Origin: a virus | IMG/VR virus record: IMGVR_UViG_3300027867_000003 | Coordinates: 1 to 64,000 of that record | Reading direction: 5' to 3' (one strand) | Length of the DNA stretch: 64,000 nt | Shown: positions 41,135-49,830 of the stretch, piece after piece | How positions within the stretch are numbered: position 1 is the stretch's first letter | Layout of the letters: the number at the start of each line of letters is the position of its first letter | Made by a program: the position numbers and the translations under genes | Notes under the pieces: model-generated | The model's input: the letters and a program-made list of their open reading frames with translations, nothing else | Database searches by the model: none | Told to the model about the DNA's origin: nothing

Positions 41135-42013
41135 ATGGTCTCAAAGAACGCAAAAGCCCCCGAGGCAACTGGAATTTCCCTCACCAAAGGCGATCTTCTG
41201 AATCGCCCCGGAACATTTCTAATGATCCCCACAGGAGAACTTAAAGTCGATTCCGAATACCAACGCCCCTTAACAGGCAGTCGAGTCGATCGACTTGCCA
41301 ACGACTGGAATTGGATCGCGTGTGGCGTCTTAACTGTCGCTCTTCGCGGTCCCGGGAGTGGCGATTACTATCTAATCGACGGTCAACACCGTTGGGCCGC
41401 CGCTCGGAGAGCCGAAATTTCCGAACTCCCTTGCATGGTCTTTGAAACATCCGAACATACCGACGAAGCCCGAGGCTTTCTTGACGCGAACACGAATCGA
41501 AAATCGATGGCCGTTTTAGACAAATACCGCGCCATGCTAGTCATCGAAGACCCAGTTGCCTTGAAAGTTAAGGACCTACTAACTCAAGCCAACCGCGATC
41601 CGGTTCTCAGCTATAGCGGTCGAAGCAACCAACCCTCAACTATGGGTCGCGCTTTCAACGCCCTTGATTATCTAATGTCAGCAGTTAGAACCGACAGCGA
41701 GGCCATAGAACGCATTTGGCCCCTAATGATCGAAGTCTCCGACGGCCGACTCCTCACCAAACGCCTCATTCAAGGCTTCTTCTATATTGAACGCTATTTA
41801 TCAAACGCCTCAATTACCGAACGTCTCTGGCGTCGACGAATCCTTCAAATCGGATATGATTTGCTTCACAAATCCATCGACGAAACCTGTTCTTTCGAGG
41901 GCCGCTCGGGATCTGCAATTTGTGCCCAAGGAATTCTTAGAGCACTCAATAAAGGTCTCAGGAACAAACTCAGAATCAATGTCACGCAAGAGCCCGAGAA
42001 CCAAGATGAGTGA
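41135..42013 (+). CDS. ParB-like (DGQHR) protein, DUF6551 type
   Basis: 292 aa from ATG 41135 (GGGAG eight bases upstream). VDSEYQRPLTGSRVDRLAND and YYLIDGQHRWAAARRA are the ParB/Srx-fold nucleotide-binding motifs; FLDANTNRKSM follows. Such proteins bind DNA or nucleotides and occur in phages as regulators or modification factors. The C-terminal half is helical. Confidence 0.7.
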   Translation: MVSKNAKAPEATGISLTKGDLLNRPGTFLMIPTGELKVDSEYQRPLTGSRVDRLANDWNWIACGVLTVALRGPGSGDYYLIDGQHRWAAARRAEISELPCMVFETSEHTDEARGFLDANTNRKSMAVLDKYRAMLVIEDPVALKVKDLLTQANRDPVLSYSGRSNQPSTMGRAFNALDYLMSAVRTDSEAIERIWPLMIEVSDGRLLTKRLIQGFFYIERYLSNASITERLWRRRILQIGYDLLHKSIDETCSFEGRSGSAICAQGILRALNKGLRNKLRINVTQEPENQDE

Positions 42014-42038
42014 GAAAAATCCAAGCGGAGGACCTCAA

Positions 42039-42461
42039 ATGACGATCAATGAGACAAAATCTCTCCTTCAATCCCATCATATCGTCGGAAGCCGCTATCG
42101 ACCTCCCGCGAGAGCCCTTCTTGACGCCATTGCTGTCGGAACCCCCCTGACGCTTCGCGCAGAACCAACCAATGCTGTCGACCCAAACGCCATCGCGGTT
42201 TATCTCAAGACCGCAGATATTGGCGACCGAGCCTGGGTGAAGCTCGACGGAACCCTCAGATGGTATGACACAGACATCATGACTGTGATGTCTGAATCTG
42301 AGTATCACGTCGGCTATATCGCCGCTGCCATTGCCGCGGTTCTCAGGTCTCAGGGCTTTCCTGACACGGATGTCCCCGGGAAATTCGCGATCTCTCCTCG
42401 TGGCACACCGAAGGTCGAATTCACCTTCATCTCTCAGAAACAGGAGCCTCAAGATGCCTAA
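42039..42461 (+). CDS. HIRAN-domain protein
   Basis: 140 aa from ATG 42039 (GGAGG seven bases upstream); an earlier ATG at 42006 overlapping the previous stop is possible. HIVGSRYRPPA, LTLRAEPTNAVDPNAIAVYL and YHVGYIAAAIAAVL are the HIRAN core, which recognises 3' ends of DNA in helicases such as HLTF. Stand-alone HIRAN proteins occur in phages, probably for sensing damaged or stalled DNA. Confidence 0.75.
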   Translation: MTINETKSLLQSHHIVGSRYRPPARALLDAIAVGTPLTLRAEPTNAVDPNAIAVYLKTADIGDRAWVKLDGTLRWYDTDIMTVMSESEYHVGYIAAAIAAVLRSQGFPDTDVPGKFAISPRGTPKVEFTFISQKQEPQDA

Positions 42462-42978
42462 CTGGACCGCGAACCAACTCACAGTCGAAGGCGACAAAGA
42501 CGAAATCACGAGGTTCCTCGACAGCGTCAAGAGCCCTGTGCAGGACTTCGACTTCAACCAAATCATTCCAATGCCCAAGATACTACTAAACACAGGCTCA
42601 GGAGCCTGGGAGATCGACGGCCAGAGAGTCTCATCTTGGTACGCGGAAGAAGGAGGAAAGCGTCGACTCTTTACTCCTGAGGAACAACAAGAACTCGAGT
42701 CCATCGGCCACAACAATTGGTATAGTTGGTCCGTAGCTAATTGGGGCTGTAAATGGAACGCCACCAACCTAGAAGTGGACAGCGACAGCTATGAAGACGA
42801 AGCCGTCATAGAATTTAACACCCCTTGGTCACCTCCGACACCAATTCTATTAGCCCTTCGGGAGCAGTATCCGACTCTGGAATTCAAGCTCCGCTATCGT
42901 CTCGAAGACGACAATCCATTTCCCCACGATGCCGATGAAGACAAAGGCACCCAAGAAACAACCCGACTCGCGGCTTGA
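42454..42978 (+). CDS. Api92-like protein (DUF1281 type)
   Basis: 174 aa. MPNWTANQLTVEG, then FNQIIPMPK, WYSWSVANWGCKWNA and FNTPWSPPTPILLAL match the Api92-like ferredoxin-fold family common in phages and integrative elements; function unknown. AGGAG lies ten bases before the ATG. Confidence 0.75.
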   Translation: MPNWTANQLTVEGDKDEITRFLDSVKSPVQDFDFNQIIPMPKILLNTGSGAWEIDGQRVSSWYAEEGGKRRLFTPEEQQELESIGHNNWYSWSVANWGCKWNATNLEVDSDSYEDEAVIEFNTPWSPPTPILLALREQYPTLEFKLRYRLEDDNPFPHDADEDKGTQETTRLAA

Positions 42979-43020
42979 CCGCGCAGCGGGAAGTGAGAAC
43001 CCATGAAAGGAAACCCCTCA

Positions 43021-43242
43021 ATGAATCCCGAACTCAAGTCCCTCTGGATCGCAGCCCTCAGAAGACAGTCGTACATTTGGCCCAGAAACCAAAAGCCCCC
43101 AGATCAGGAGCCCCATCAAATGTCCGAAATCCGAGCCCGTGATGTCGTTGCCGACGCCCTCAGCCTCGGCCTCGCTTTCATAACTGCGATCCTCGTTGTC
43201 GCAGTCATCTGGCTCTCCCTCATCCTCATCGGAGTCGACTAA
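43021..43242 (+). CDS. small membrane protein with a foreign N-terminal piece
   Basis: 73 aa from ATG 43021. The first 15 residues (MNPELKSLWIAALR) look like the start of a common short phage protein, then a Pro-rich joint leads to MSEIRARDVV and one TM helix (LAFITAILVVAVIWLSLILI). An AGGAGCC site precedes the internal ATG at 43120, so a 40-aa membrane peptide may be the main product. Confidence 0.5.
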   Translation: MNPELKSLWIAALRRQSYIWPRNQKPPDQEPHQMSEIRARDVVADALSLGLAFITAILVVAVIWLSLILIGVD

Positions 43243-43243
43243 T

Positions 43244-43393
43244 ATGAAGGCCAATTCTCTGAAATATGTCCTCCATCCGTGGAAATCCTGGGAAGAGGCC
43301 CAAAAGAAGCGACAAAAAAGAGCCCAAGAAACCTTCAACATCCTTCATAAATGGCTGACCGAAGCGCTCGCTGGCATCGGGGAGGCTCAGTGA
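43244..43393 (+). CDS. small basic helical protein, 49 aa
   Basis: Begins MKANSLKYVLHPWKSWEEAQ and has a Lys/Arg/Gln-rich helix. ATG 43244 lies one base after the preceding stop. Its TGA overlaps a GTG of the next frame. No family recognised. Confidence 0.5.
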   Translation: MKANSLKYVLHPWKSWEEAQKKRQKRAQETFNILHKWLTEALAGIGEAQ

Positions 43394-43449
43394 GAGACCC
43401 GGGTCGAACACGTCCGAGCGATGTCGCAGCGTATCGGAGTCAGAAGACC

Positions 43450-43773
43450 ATGACCGACGAACCCCCATTCGAGCCCCTCGTGCTCAATGAGTCGATTATC
43501 CGAGACTCAGTGGCCTCTGGCAATGTCGATCGACTGATCTCGCTCTTTCAATTCCTAAAAGACGGCCGCGACCGCGCCGAATTTCAGGTCAAATGTCTCG
43601 AACACCAGATCGCGTTGCTCGAAAAAGCCACCAAAGCGATCACGGAACCCTTGAGACCTGCAACTCGGTCAAACGAAAAAGATGTTTTCATCACCCCTAA
43701 TCGTCCCACAGGTCCAAAGACCAAACCAGTAACCGAGGATCCTCTGTCGGCCGCGATCGACATAGACCTCTAA
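43450..43773 (+). CDS. hypothetical protein with C-terminal AIDIDL
   Basis: 107 aa from ATG 43450 (a GTG at 43390 is possible). The first 60 residues are helical (LISLFQFLKDGRDRAEFQVK), then a Pro/Lys-rich linker and LSAAIDIDL at the very end. Same helical-domain + linker + tag plan as other tagged proteins. Function unknown. Confidence 0.58.
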   Translation: MTDEPPFEPLVLNESIIRDSVASGNVDRLISLFQFLKDGRDRAEFQVKCLEHQIALLEKATKAITEPLRPATRSNEKDVFITPNRPTGPKTKPVTEDPLSAAIDIDL

Positions 43774-43790
43774 AAACAGGAGAATCCCCA

Positions 43791-43976
43791 ATGCAGATAG
43801 ACATAGAGATAAAAGAAGACGAAATCAGGCAAATTCTATCCGACTATATTGCCACCAGATTCGGCGTATCATTAGACCCAAAGAAGCTTCATATTGAAGT
43901 AAGATCAAAGAAAAATTATAAATCCGAATGGGAAGTCGCAGACTTTCGAATGAAGGCAAATATAACAGGACAATAA
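43791..43976 (+). CDS. small acidic/basic protein, 61 aa
   Basis: MQIDIEIKEDEIRQILSDYI, then basic. AT-richer than its neighbours. AGGAG lies ten bases before the ATG. Predicted alpha plus beta hairpin. No family recognised. Confidence 0.55.
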   Translation: MQIDIEIKEDEIRQILSDYIATRFGVSLDPKKLHIEVRSKKNYKSEWEVADFRMKANITGQ

Positions 43977-44012
43977 ATCACAATAAATCACACACTTATC
44001 GGAGCCGCTACA

Positions 44013-44285
44013 ATGTCCCGTCGAAACAAATACGAACTCACTGATCTGAGGATCGAATTCGACGACCTCAGGACCCAGAAGCGAGAAGCCGAGTTTCTGT
44101 GGAAAATCGCCTCAGAGTTCCGGTGGCCCACCCCAGTCCTCGATCATCTAGGCGATCGGTGCAACAACCTGTCCAATGCTCTCGCTGTCATCGAACATGA
44201 AATGGACTACGAAGGCATCCACGAACCGGCGGAACCTGCGACCCATCGGCTCTATTTCTCCAGAAAGAAGGAGTTCTTCCTATGA
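44013..44285 (+). CDS. hypothetical protein, 90 aa
   Basis: Helical, charged (YELTDLRIEFDDLRTQKREA). No signal, no cysteine pair. Coupled to the next gene by ATGA. No family recognised. Confidence 0.55.
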   Translation: MSRRNKYELTDLRIEFDDLRTQKREAEFLWKIASEFRWPTPVLDHLGDRCNNLSNALAVIEHEMDYEGIHEPAEPATHRLYFSRKKEFFL

Positions 44286-44497
44286 GAGGAACCAAACGAT
44301 CGACCTCAGTTCGCCGGAAACATCGCCTATACGTCGACGTTACATTCAGTTCCCCCGTCTCCCGCCGAAAAGCTGCTTATGGGCTTCGATTAGTCCTCGA
44401 TGATCGTCTTGACCTCCAAGCCAAGCCCGTTTGGGCCTATGACGGAAGTCCCTATATCGATAAACTTTCAATCAAGGAAAAGGACAAAAGAGGCTGA
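44282..44497 (+). CDS. small basic protein, 71 aa
   Basis: Basic N-terminus (RGTKRSTSVRRKHRLYVDV) then a beta part with AYGLRLVLDDRLDL. Ends ten bases before a TTGTATGC element. No family recognised. Confidence 0.52.
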   Translation: MRGTKRSTSVRRKHRLYVDVTFSSPVSRRKAAYGLRLVLDDRLDLQAKPVWAYDGSPYIDKLSIKEKDKRG

Positions 44498-44506
44498 GGC
44501 GATCGG

Positions 44507-44540
44507 TTGTATGCACTCTCCGCTCGCCGGATCGTATGCC
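44507..44540 (+). promoter_or_regulatory. tandem TTGTATGC / TCGTATGCC elements
   Basis: TTGTATGCA at 44507-44515 and TCGTATGCC at 44532-44540, 25 bases apart, in a gene-free stretch 70-100 bases before the ATG at 44612. Only internal site of this type in the right arm after 35.6 kb; it may restart transcription for the tagged gene cluster. Confidence 0.45.
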
Positions 44541-44611
44541 CCCTCCGCCGCCCTTGCCATCGCCCCTCCCCTCCATTATCATCCCAACCAACCACCAAAG
44601 GCCACACCCCA

Positions 44612-45043
44612 ATGCCCGACCAACCAACCACCCCAACGAAAGAACAAGAACTCCCCAACGAGAAATCCGAAATCGAGACTGAGATCCTTCTCTCCGACAA
44701 AAAGACCTTCTCTGCCGACGAACTAGAAGCCGGCTCCATCCGCTATGGCAATCGCGGCATATGGCTACTTCCCCTTCGATCGGGCAATCTGGCCCTCTTC
44801 GACAGGGGATTTAATCTAATCTCGATAATTGACGATCTTCCCACAGCGGCCGAGATCAGTCTCCTGGCTCAAGAATCCGAGGCTCGTTGTCGAGCCGACA
44901 TGAGGGCCTACGAATTAAGTCATTTCTTGGGCGAGCCGTCGGACAGACAACTCGTTCGAGACATTCGCCGGGCCGAACGAACCCCAGTTCCCCGATCACC
45001 AAAACAGTCCCCGCTATCTCAGGCCATCGACATCGACCTCTAA
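44612..45043 (+). CDS. hypothetical protein with C-terminal AIDIDL
   Basis: 143 aa from ATG 44612; the frame is open further upstream through the promoter-like element, which is not expected to be coding. A beta domain (GSIRYGNRGIWLLPLRSGN) is followed by a helix, a Pro/Arg linker and LSQAIDIDL. Function unknown. Confidence 0.6.
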   Translation: MPDQPTTPTKEQELPNEKSEIETEILLSDKKTFSADELEAGSIRYGNRGIWLLPLRSGNLALFDRGFNLISIIDDLPTAAEISLLAQESEARCRADMRAYELSHFLGEPSDRQLVRDIRRAERTPVPRSPKQSPLSQAIDIDL

Positions 45044-45061
45044 GAAGAGGAATCCTTCCCT

Positions 45062-45340
45062 ATGCCCCAAATTCAATCAATCAGCCTCGCAGACCTCATC
45101 GACCACGAGTCCCGCCGAATCGCAATCGACCTAATTCAACAGAAACTCGAATCCGAGGGACTCCCTCTCCCAAAGGACAGCAGCCTCGCAGTCCACGTTG
45201 ACCAAATTCTCCTTCTCAGGCCCGAGATCAGAACTCAGGCCGAGAAAGTCGTTCTCGCCCGCCAAGACGCCTTTACAGAGAGCCTCCAAGCTATCGGAAT
45301 CGAAGTCCAGATCGTCGAACCCATCGACATCGACCTCTGA
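45062..45340 (+). CDS. hypothetical protein with C-terminal PIDIDL
   Basis: 92 aa, helical, charged. Ends VEPIDIDL. The DNA at the tag (CCATCGACATCGACCTCT) is identical to that of the preceding gene apart from the stop codon. Nothing else recognised. Confidence 0.6.
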   Translation: MPQIQSISLADLIDHESRRIAIDLIQQKLESEGLPLPKDSSLAVHVDQILLLRPEIRTQAEKVVLARQDAFTESLQAIGIEVQIVEPIDIDL

Positions 45341-45354
45341 GGAACAAACCAAAC

Positions 45355-45624
45355 ATGGTGAAACGAGCGCTACGTCGACACCAAGCACAGTCCCATATGC
45401 GGCGCCGATTAAAAGAAGACCGTAATCAACATTACGCCAATCTGACCTGCCTCTGTTGGACTGATCCCCGAACGATGGCGCGGTTCAAAGAACAGCCGTG
45501 CCGTTGCAGTTGTTACGGCTGCGGTAATCCACGGTATCAGGTAAAGGGGGAGGAACGCTTTACGATGCAAGAACGCCGACACCTATTGAGCGATGACAGA
45601 GCCTTAGAGGCCAATCTAAAATGA
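45355..45624 (+). CDS. small zinc-binding protein, CGNPR family
   Basis: 89 aa. RRHQAQSHMRRRLKED at the start, PCRCSCYGCGNPRYQVKGE in the middle and ERFTMQERRHLL at the end match a small bacterial/phage family with C.C..CGNPR and TxQE motifs, likely zinc-binding. Function unknown. Confidence 0.7.
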   Translation: MVKRALRRHQAQSHMRRRLKEDRNQHYANLTCLCWTDPRTMARFKEQPCRCSCYGCGNPRYQVKGEERFTMQERRHLLSDDRALEANLK

Positions 45625-45887
45625 CCCAATTATCTAACATAGCCCGCTCAATTCTCCGACAAGCTGCTTTATCCGAATTCGGCCTAGAGATCGGGATTAC
45701 GGCAACGTCAGACAAGATCATCACACCGGCCCTACGGGCGAAGCAAATTCTATATCGCTTTAAGTCCGAAGATGCTGATTTCTCGAATCTCCGAATTGAT
45801 CTCAGTCCCACCGATCCCGACAAATATCTCTGGATCATCAACACAGGACCTCGAATTCCGACCACAGCTCTGGAGATCGACCTCTGA
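45621..45887 (+). CDS. hypothetical protein with C-terminal ALEIDL
   Basis: 88 aa. ATG overlaps the previous stop (ATGA). Helix, then beta with KYLWIINTGPR, then TTALEIDL, a diverged tag. Its stop overlaps the next ATG (TGATG). Function unknown. Confidence 0.58.
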   Translation: MTQLSNIARSILRQAALSEFGLEIGITATSDKIITPALRAKQILYRFKSEDADFSNLRIDLSPTDPDKYLWIINTGPRIPTTALEIDL

Positions 45888-46105
45888 TGCCCTCTCCTAG
45901 CGAACAACCTCTAGAGCGTGTCTGCATCCGGCTCTATAAGGCCGACTACGAAGCCATCCGCCAAATGGCCGAGACAATCGGAACAACCGGCGGAATAAAT
46001 ACCATCATTCGTGAAATCGTCCATCGCTATATCAAGGGCGTCAGAGACCTAGAGAGGCGAAACATCGACGAATTGAACCGAAGAACCCCAGAACAGAATC
46101 CATAG
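45887..46105 (+). CDS. ribbon-helix-helix-like protein
   Basis: 72 aa. ERVCIRLYKADYEAIRQMAE followed by a second helix reads like a ribbon-helix-helix DNA-binding fold (strand, helix, helix). It might regulate this cluster, for instance at the elements near 44.5 kb. Assignment by pattern only. Confidence 0.5.
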   Translation: MPSPSEQPLERVCIRLYKADYEAIRQMAETIGTTGGINTIIREIVHRYIKGVRDLERRNIDELNRRTPEQNP

Positions 46106-46122
46106 GAAAGGGACCACCTTCG

Positions 46123-46335
46123 ATGCCCCGCTACATCACCCACGCCCGAGATACCCGAGAACTTCTGGCCGAGTTCCAGAGCGACATAACCCGGCGACTC
46201 GATACCCTCGACGGAATCCTAAAAACCATGAAACCCAACGCGGCAGAATCGAGCCGAATAAGTCGCGCCCGGCGCGAATTGCTCGACCTACAAGACTACT
46301 GGCGGAACATCGAAATCGGGGGAGATCGCGAATGA
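46123..46335 (+). CDS. small coiled-coil protein, 70 aa
   Basis: Helical with heptad-like spacing (LLAEFQSDITRRLDTLDGIL). Basic. Coupled to the next gene by ATGA. No family recognised. Confidence 0.52.
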   Translation: MPRYITHARDTRELLAEFQSDITRRLDTLDGILKTMKPNAAESSRISRARRELLDLQDYWRNIEIGGDRE

Positions 46336-46604
46336 CCGACAGCGAAGCCCCAACCTCTCCTCTCACAGAGGCGACCCCCGATTCCGTCGACGAACTCCTG
46401 GATCTGATGAATCGTTCGATGGTTGCCGGAATGCCCGAAGCCATTACGGACGACAAATTGGTCAAACTAATCGCAGCCTATCGGCGCCAAGCTGAGAATT
46501 GGCTCATTCAGGAAGCCGAAAAGCGTGCCGCCGGCCCCCGAAAGCGCCAACCAAAGACCTTCGACACCAGCCAAGCCATCGACATCGGCGACCTCTTCCA
46601 ATGA
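46332..46604 (+). CDS. small protein with C-terminal AIDIGDLFQ
   Basis: 90 aa. Helical core (DELLDLMNRSMVAGM), basic linker (GPRKRQPKT) and the tag TSQAIDIGDLFQ. Stop overlaps the exonuclease start (ATGA), so the two are made together. Possible role: partner of the exonuclease; unproven. Confidence 0.6.
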   Translation: MTDSEAPTSPLTEATPDSVDELLDLMNRSMVAGMPEAITDDKLVKLIAAYRRQAENWLIQEAEKRAAGPRKRQPKTFDTSQAIDIGDLFQ

Positions 46605-47722
46605 CTGAGATCATAGACAACAATGAACCCGAACCACTAAGCCTTGGAAAGCAAATGGTAGAATCTATGACAATTCATTCTGAAATCGAGATAGATTCAA
46701 TGACCGATGGCACAGGTCTGACGAGCCTCGAAGCCACAGTTCTAGAGGCCCAGCGACAGTCCTCTGAGGCCCTGTCTTCCGAAGGCCGACAATCCTTCTC
46801 GACCAAAATCCCCAACCTTCAGATTGCCTGGGATTCGACGAGCCTCAACGATCTAAAAAAGTGCCCCCGCTATTATCAATATTCCATGGTCCTAGGTTAC
46901 GGAAGTCCATTCGCTAATGCTCATCTGACCTTCGGTGGCCTTTTCGCCAAATCACTAGAAACCTATAATCGCCTGATGGCAAAAACCGACTCCGATCACG
47001 AAAAAGCCCTAATTGAAGTCATTCGCTTTCTAGTTTCCGCCACTTGGGACTCCGAGATAAATCGTCCTTGGGTATCCGACGAGCCAACAAAGTCCCGCGA
47101 TACCCTTCTCCGCACCGTTATTTGGTATCTCGATTTCTTCAAAACCGATTCACTGAAAACCCTGACCTTTCCTGATGGAACCCCCGCAGTTGAGGTTCCG
47201 TTTAGACTCCATTTAGGCGATATTGATCTCTTTGCCCCAAGTGGCGAGGAATTCCTGCTCTGCGGTTATCTCGACAAAATCGTCATTTGGAACGACGGAA
47301 TCTACATAGTCGACCAGAAGACAACCAAATCCCCCCTCGATGATACTTATTTCAAACAATATAATCCACATAATCAGATGACCCTATATTCCATTGCTGG
47401 AAAAACAGTTCTAGAACACGAAATCGACGGAGTTATCATCGACGCGGCACAGATTCTCGTCGAAGGGACCCGATTTAGACGGCGCCCAATTCCAAGGTCT
47501 ACAGAACAGCTTGAAGAATGGCTCGTCGATCTGAAATATTATCTCAAAGAAGCCATAACTTATGCCATTGACAATCACTGGCCAATGCGAGAATCGTCTT
47601 GTGGCTTCGGTCGGAATCAATGCACCTTTCGCCCCGTCTGCTCCGCAGATCCGTCGGCCCGACAGGAAATGCTCGACAGCTTCTATGTCAGGAGAATCTG
47701 GAACCCCCTAGAGACCCGCTAA
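46601..47722 (+). CDS. RecB/Cas4-family PD-(D/E)XK exonuclease
   Basis: 373 aa from ATG 46601. LLCGYLDKIVIWNDGIYIVDQKTT supplies the nuclease Asp and D-x-K motifs in a segment listed here only for its key residues (GYLDK, VDQKTT). KKCPRYYQY near residue 88 and CGFGRNQCTFRPVC near the C-terminus give four Cys for an Fe-S cluster as in Cas4/AddB. Likely end-resecting nuclease in phage recombination together with the Sak4-like protein downstream. Confidence 0.78.
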   Translation: MTEIIDNNEPEPLSLGKQMVESMTIHSEIEIDSMTDGTGLTSLEATVLEAQRQSSEALSSEGRQSFSTKIPNLQIAWDSTSLNDLKKCPRYYQYSMVLGYGSPFANAHLTFGGLFAKSLETYNRLMAKTDSDHEKALIEVIRFLVSATWDSEINRPWVSDEPTKSRDTLLRTVIWYLDFFKTDSLKTLTFPDGTPAVEVPFRLHLGDIDLFAPSGEEFLLCGYLDKIVIWNDGIYIVDQKTTKSPLDDTYFKQYNPHNQMTLYSIAGKTVLEHEIDGVIIDAAQILVEGTRFRRRPIPRSTEQLEEWLVDLKYYLKEAITYAIDNHWPMRESSCGFGRNQCTFRPVCSADPSARQEMLDSFYVRRIWNPLETR

Positions 47723-47745
47723 TCATCAACCAAAGGACCTCTCCA

Positions 47746-48012
47746 ATGGGCTACTACATCAACCCGCCATCCGAGACCAAAGAACAGTGGCTTCAAAAGC
47801 ATGGAACCCCCGTTCACGGTGACGTGGTCCTCTCTCACGACTTCTCAGGACCAACCCTTCCGGTTTGCCTCGTCGATAACGGACCCTTCACCGCCGCCGG
47901 CATAGCTTTCGACGCAGGCGAACTCCGAGCCTTCGGTCACCCCGACCGCAGACCCAAATCTTGGTTCCTCGTCAGCCGAGAGGACCTAGAGCCATATTAT
48001 AGAGGGAAATAA
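47746..48012 (+). CDS. conserved phage protein, 88 aa
   Basis: MGYYINPPSETKEQWLQKHG, then LPVCLVDNGPFTAAGIAFD and KSWFLVSREDLEPY. This pattern is widespread in phages (GYYINP...KE.WL..HG....CLVDNG.F.AAGI); function unknown. AAAGGA lies about ten bases upstream. Confidence 0.72.
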   Translation: MGYYINPPSETKEQWLQKHGTPVHGDVVLSHDFSGPTLPVCLVDNGPFTAAGIAFDAGELRAFGHPDRRPKSWFLVSREDLEPYYRGK

Positions 48013-48015
48013 CCG

Positions 48016-48462
48016 ATGCCCGTCTTCGCCCTCATCGACCCAAAGGCCCGATCAATCGACCTAGAGGATTTCCCTAGCTACGATCTAGCTCTCGACAAAG
48101 TTGGGCTAAAAGCTGGTTCCGTCGACTTCGGCACCGTGGCTCAGTGGAAAGACGGTCGAAATCTCTCAATCATCGTCTATGAATGGAGCCTCATGGACAG
48201 CGACCCTGAAGCCTATTTCGCCTGCAACGGACGTCTCTACAATGGCCCCGCCGTGATGTATATGTCCGACGCCGAGGGTGAGACAATCGACTTCTCGCCG
48301 GCCTTGGCCGAACACTTCAAGGCCGACTGTTCTCACTTCCTCTGGCTCAGTTCGGTCGAAGCCGCCGAAAAGGCCATCATGGAGAACAAAGTCATTCGAC
48401 CCCAGACGGCCATCAACGGAGTTCCAACGTGGCAATGGAATAAGCCGAAGGAGTCTGTCTGA
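48016..48462 (+). CDS. hypothetical protein, 148 aa
   Basis: Mixed alpha/beta, acidic, with aromatic-rich segments (SHFLWLSSVEAAEKAIME). Placed just before the Sak4-like gene. No family recognised. Confidence 0.55.
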   Translation: MPVFALIDPKARSIDLEDFPSYDLALDKVGLKAGSVDFGTVAQWKDGRNLSIIVYEWSLMDSDPEAYFACNGRLYNGPAVMYMSDAEGETIDFSPALAEHFKADCSHFLWLSSVEAAEKAIMENKVIRPQTAINGVPTWQWNKPKESV

Positions 48463-48463
48463 G

Positions 48464-49450
48464 ATGCCCAGCCTCCTTGATCCAATCTCCGAATCCGCCA
48501 AGATCCTCCTAATCGGAGATCAGTCGGCCGGAAAGACCGGGGCAAAAGCCAGCCTCATCGCAATGGGCTATAAGCTCCTGATGATCGACACCGACAAAGG
48601 CTTCAAAATCCTCAGAGCCCTCTTGACCGATTCTCGATATCCATATAAAGCCTATATGGAAAAACATGGCATCCGACCTGAGGAAAATATCAGCTACATT
48701 CCGATTGACGTCCCGATGGACTTCAAATCCGAGAACATCAAAGGGACTCAGTGGAACATTCTAAGTCCTATGTCGTCGTCTGCCTGGTCAACCGTCATCA
48801 ATCTCCTTCGTGAGTGGAAAGACGGTCAGAAGTCCTGGGGCTCTATCAACGACTGGGACAGCGACACAATTCTCGACTTCGACACCATGTCAACATTGGC
48901 TGAGATTGCCAAATATTGGGTCCAAGACATGAACGGCCATCTTGGAGCCCTCGTCGACGATCACGGCCGAGACACCGGCGGGGCGCAAGAAATGATAATG
49001 CGCCTGATGACCAAAGTCACATCATCATCGGTGCGATGTAATGTCATCATCACAGCACATATAAAGCGAGTCGACATGTCAGCCGATGTCCCCCAGTCCC
49101 CAGAACAGAGGCTCAGAGAAAAAAAGGCCATCGACCCAAAGGGCTTTCCCGCCGTTATCGGACAGGCCGTCAGTCCATATATCGGAAAGAAATTCAACGA
49201 CCAATTCATCGTCAAACAAGACGGCGACGGCAACCGAGGAACCCGAAGAATCTACACCGTGCCAACTGACAACGTTGGGGCCAAGAACTCCGTCTATCTT
49301 GAACCATCTTATGACCTTACCAGTGGCCTCGCCGAAATATTCTGCGCCCTTCAATACAAAGACCCCCCAACGGATCTCATTAACGCCATGAAACCGAAGT
49401 CAGAAGGCCCACCCCCAGGTCCCATCGCCAGTGGCTTTGGAAAACGATAA
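48464..49450 (+). CDS. Sak4-like RecA-family ATPase
   Basis: 328 aa. Walker A LLIGDQSAGKTG (residues about 14-25), then GYKLLMIDTDKGFKIL, a Walker B-like ILDFDTMSTL and NVIITAHIKRVDM, typical of phage Sak4 single-strand annealing/recombination ATPases. It sits with a RecB-like nuclease and a probable ssDNA-binding protein, a standard recombination set. Confidence 0.75.
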   Translation: MPSLLDPISESAKILLIGDQSAGKTGAKASLIAMGYKLLMIDTDKGFKILRALLTDSRYPYKAYMEKHGIRPEENISYIPIDVPMDFKSENIKGTQWNILSPMSSSAWSTVINLLREWKDGQKSWGSINDWDSDTILDFDTMSTLAEIAKYWVQDMNGHLGALVDDHGRDTGGAQEMIMRLMTKVTSSSVRCNVIITAHIKRVDMSADVPQSPEQRLREKKAIDPKGFPAVIGQAVSPYIGKKFNDQFIVKQDGDGNRGTRRIYTVPTDNVGAKNSVYLEPSYDLTSGLAEIFCALQYKDPPTDLINAMKPKSEGPPPGPIASGFGKR

Positions 49451-49467
49451 CCCAAGGACAATTCTCA

Positions 49468-49665
49468 ATGATCCCCTCTCCTGATATTCCCCCCGGCTAC
49501 TATCTGGTCCAAAAGGGCCGCTATCCCTCCGGTCAGCCTGCTTGGCGCGTTGCTCGTTGGATGCCGCAGGCTGAGACGTGGGAACTCAACAGCCCTTGGT
49601 TCGACCATCCCGGTCACTACGTCGCCGCAGGCTATTTCGACGACATCGGAACCAAGGTAGCATAG
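49468..49665 (+). CDS. small protein, 65 aa
   Basis: PPGYYLVQKGRYPSGQPAWR and WELNSPWFDHPGHYV: a Trp/Tyr/Pro-rich small domain. AAGGACA lies about ten bases before the ATG. No family recognised. Confidence 0.52.
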   Translation: MIPSPDIPPGYYLVQKGRYPSGQPAWRVARWMPQAETWELNSPWFDHPGHYVAAGYFDDIGTKVA

Positions 49666-49675
49666 GACAGAGCCC

Positions 49676-49825
49676 ATGACCTTCAAACGCCAGACACAAT
49701 TCGAGACCCTTAAATCGGGTCTCTCCCGCTCTACCGACGGCCCAACAGTGGCCGCAGTAGAAAGAGCACAGAATTCAGAATCTCCTGAATCTCCTGCTCT
49801 CCTTCAACCCACCGAAAGGACCTAA
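49676..49825 (+). CDS. small protein, 49 aa
   Basis: ATG 49676, TAA 49825. MTFKRQTQFETLKSGLSRST then a Ser/Pro-rich tail. An AGGACAG site lies eight bases upstream. The DNA has a short inverted repeat (GAGACCC / GGGTCTC). Likely a real minor gene; function unknown. Confidence 0.48.
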   Translation: MTFKRQTQFETLKSGLSRSTDGPTVAAVERAQNSESPESPALLQPTERT

Positions 49826-49830
49826 TTCCT

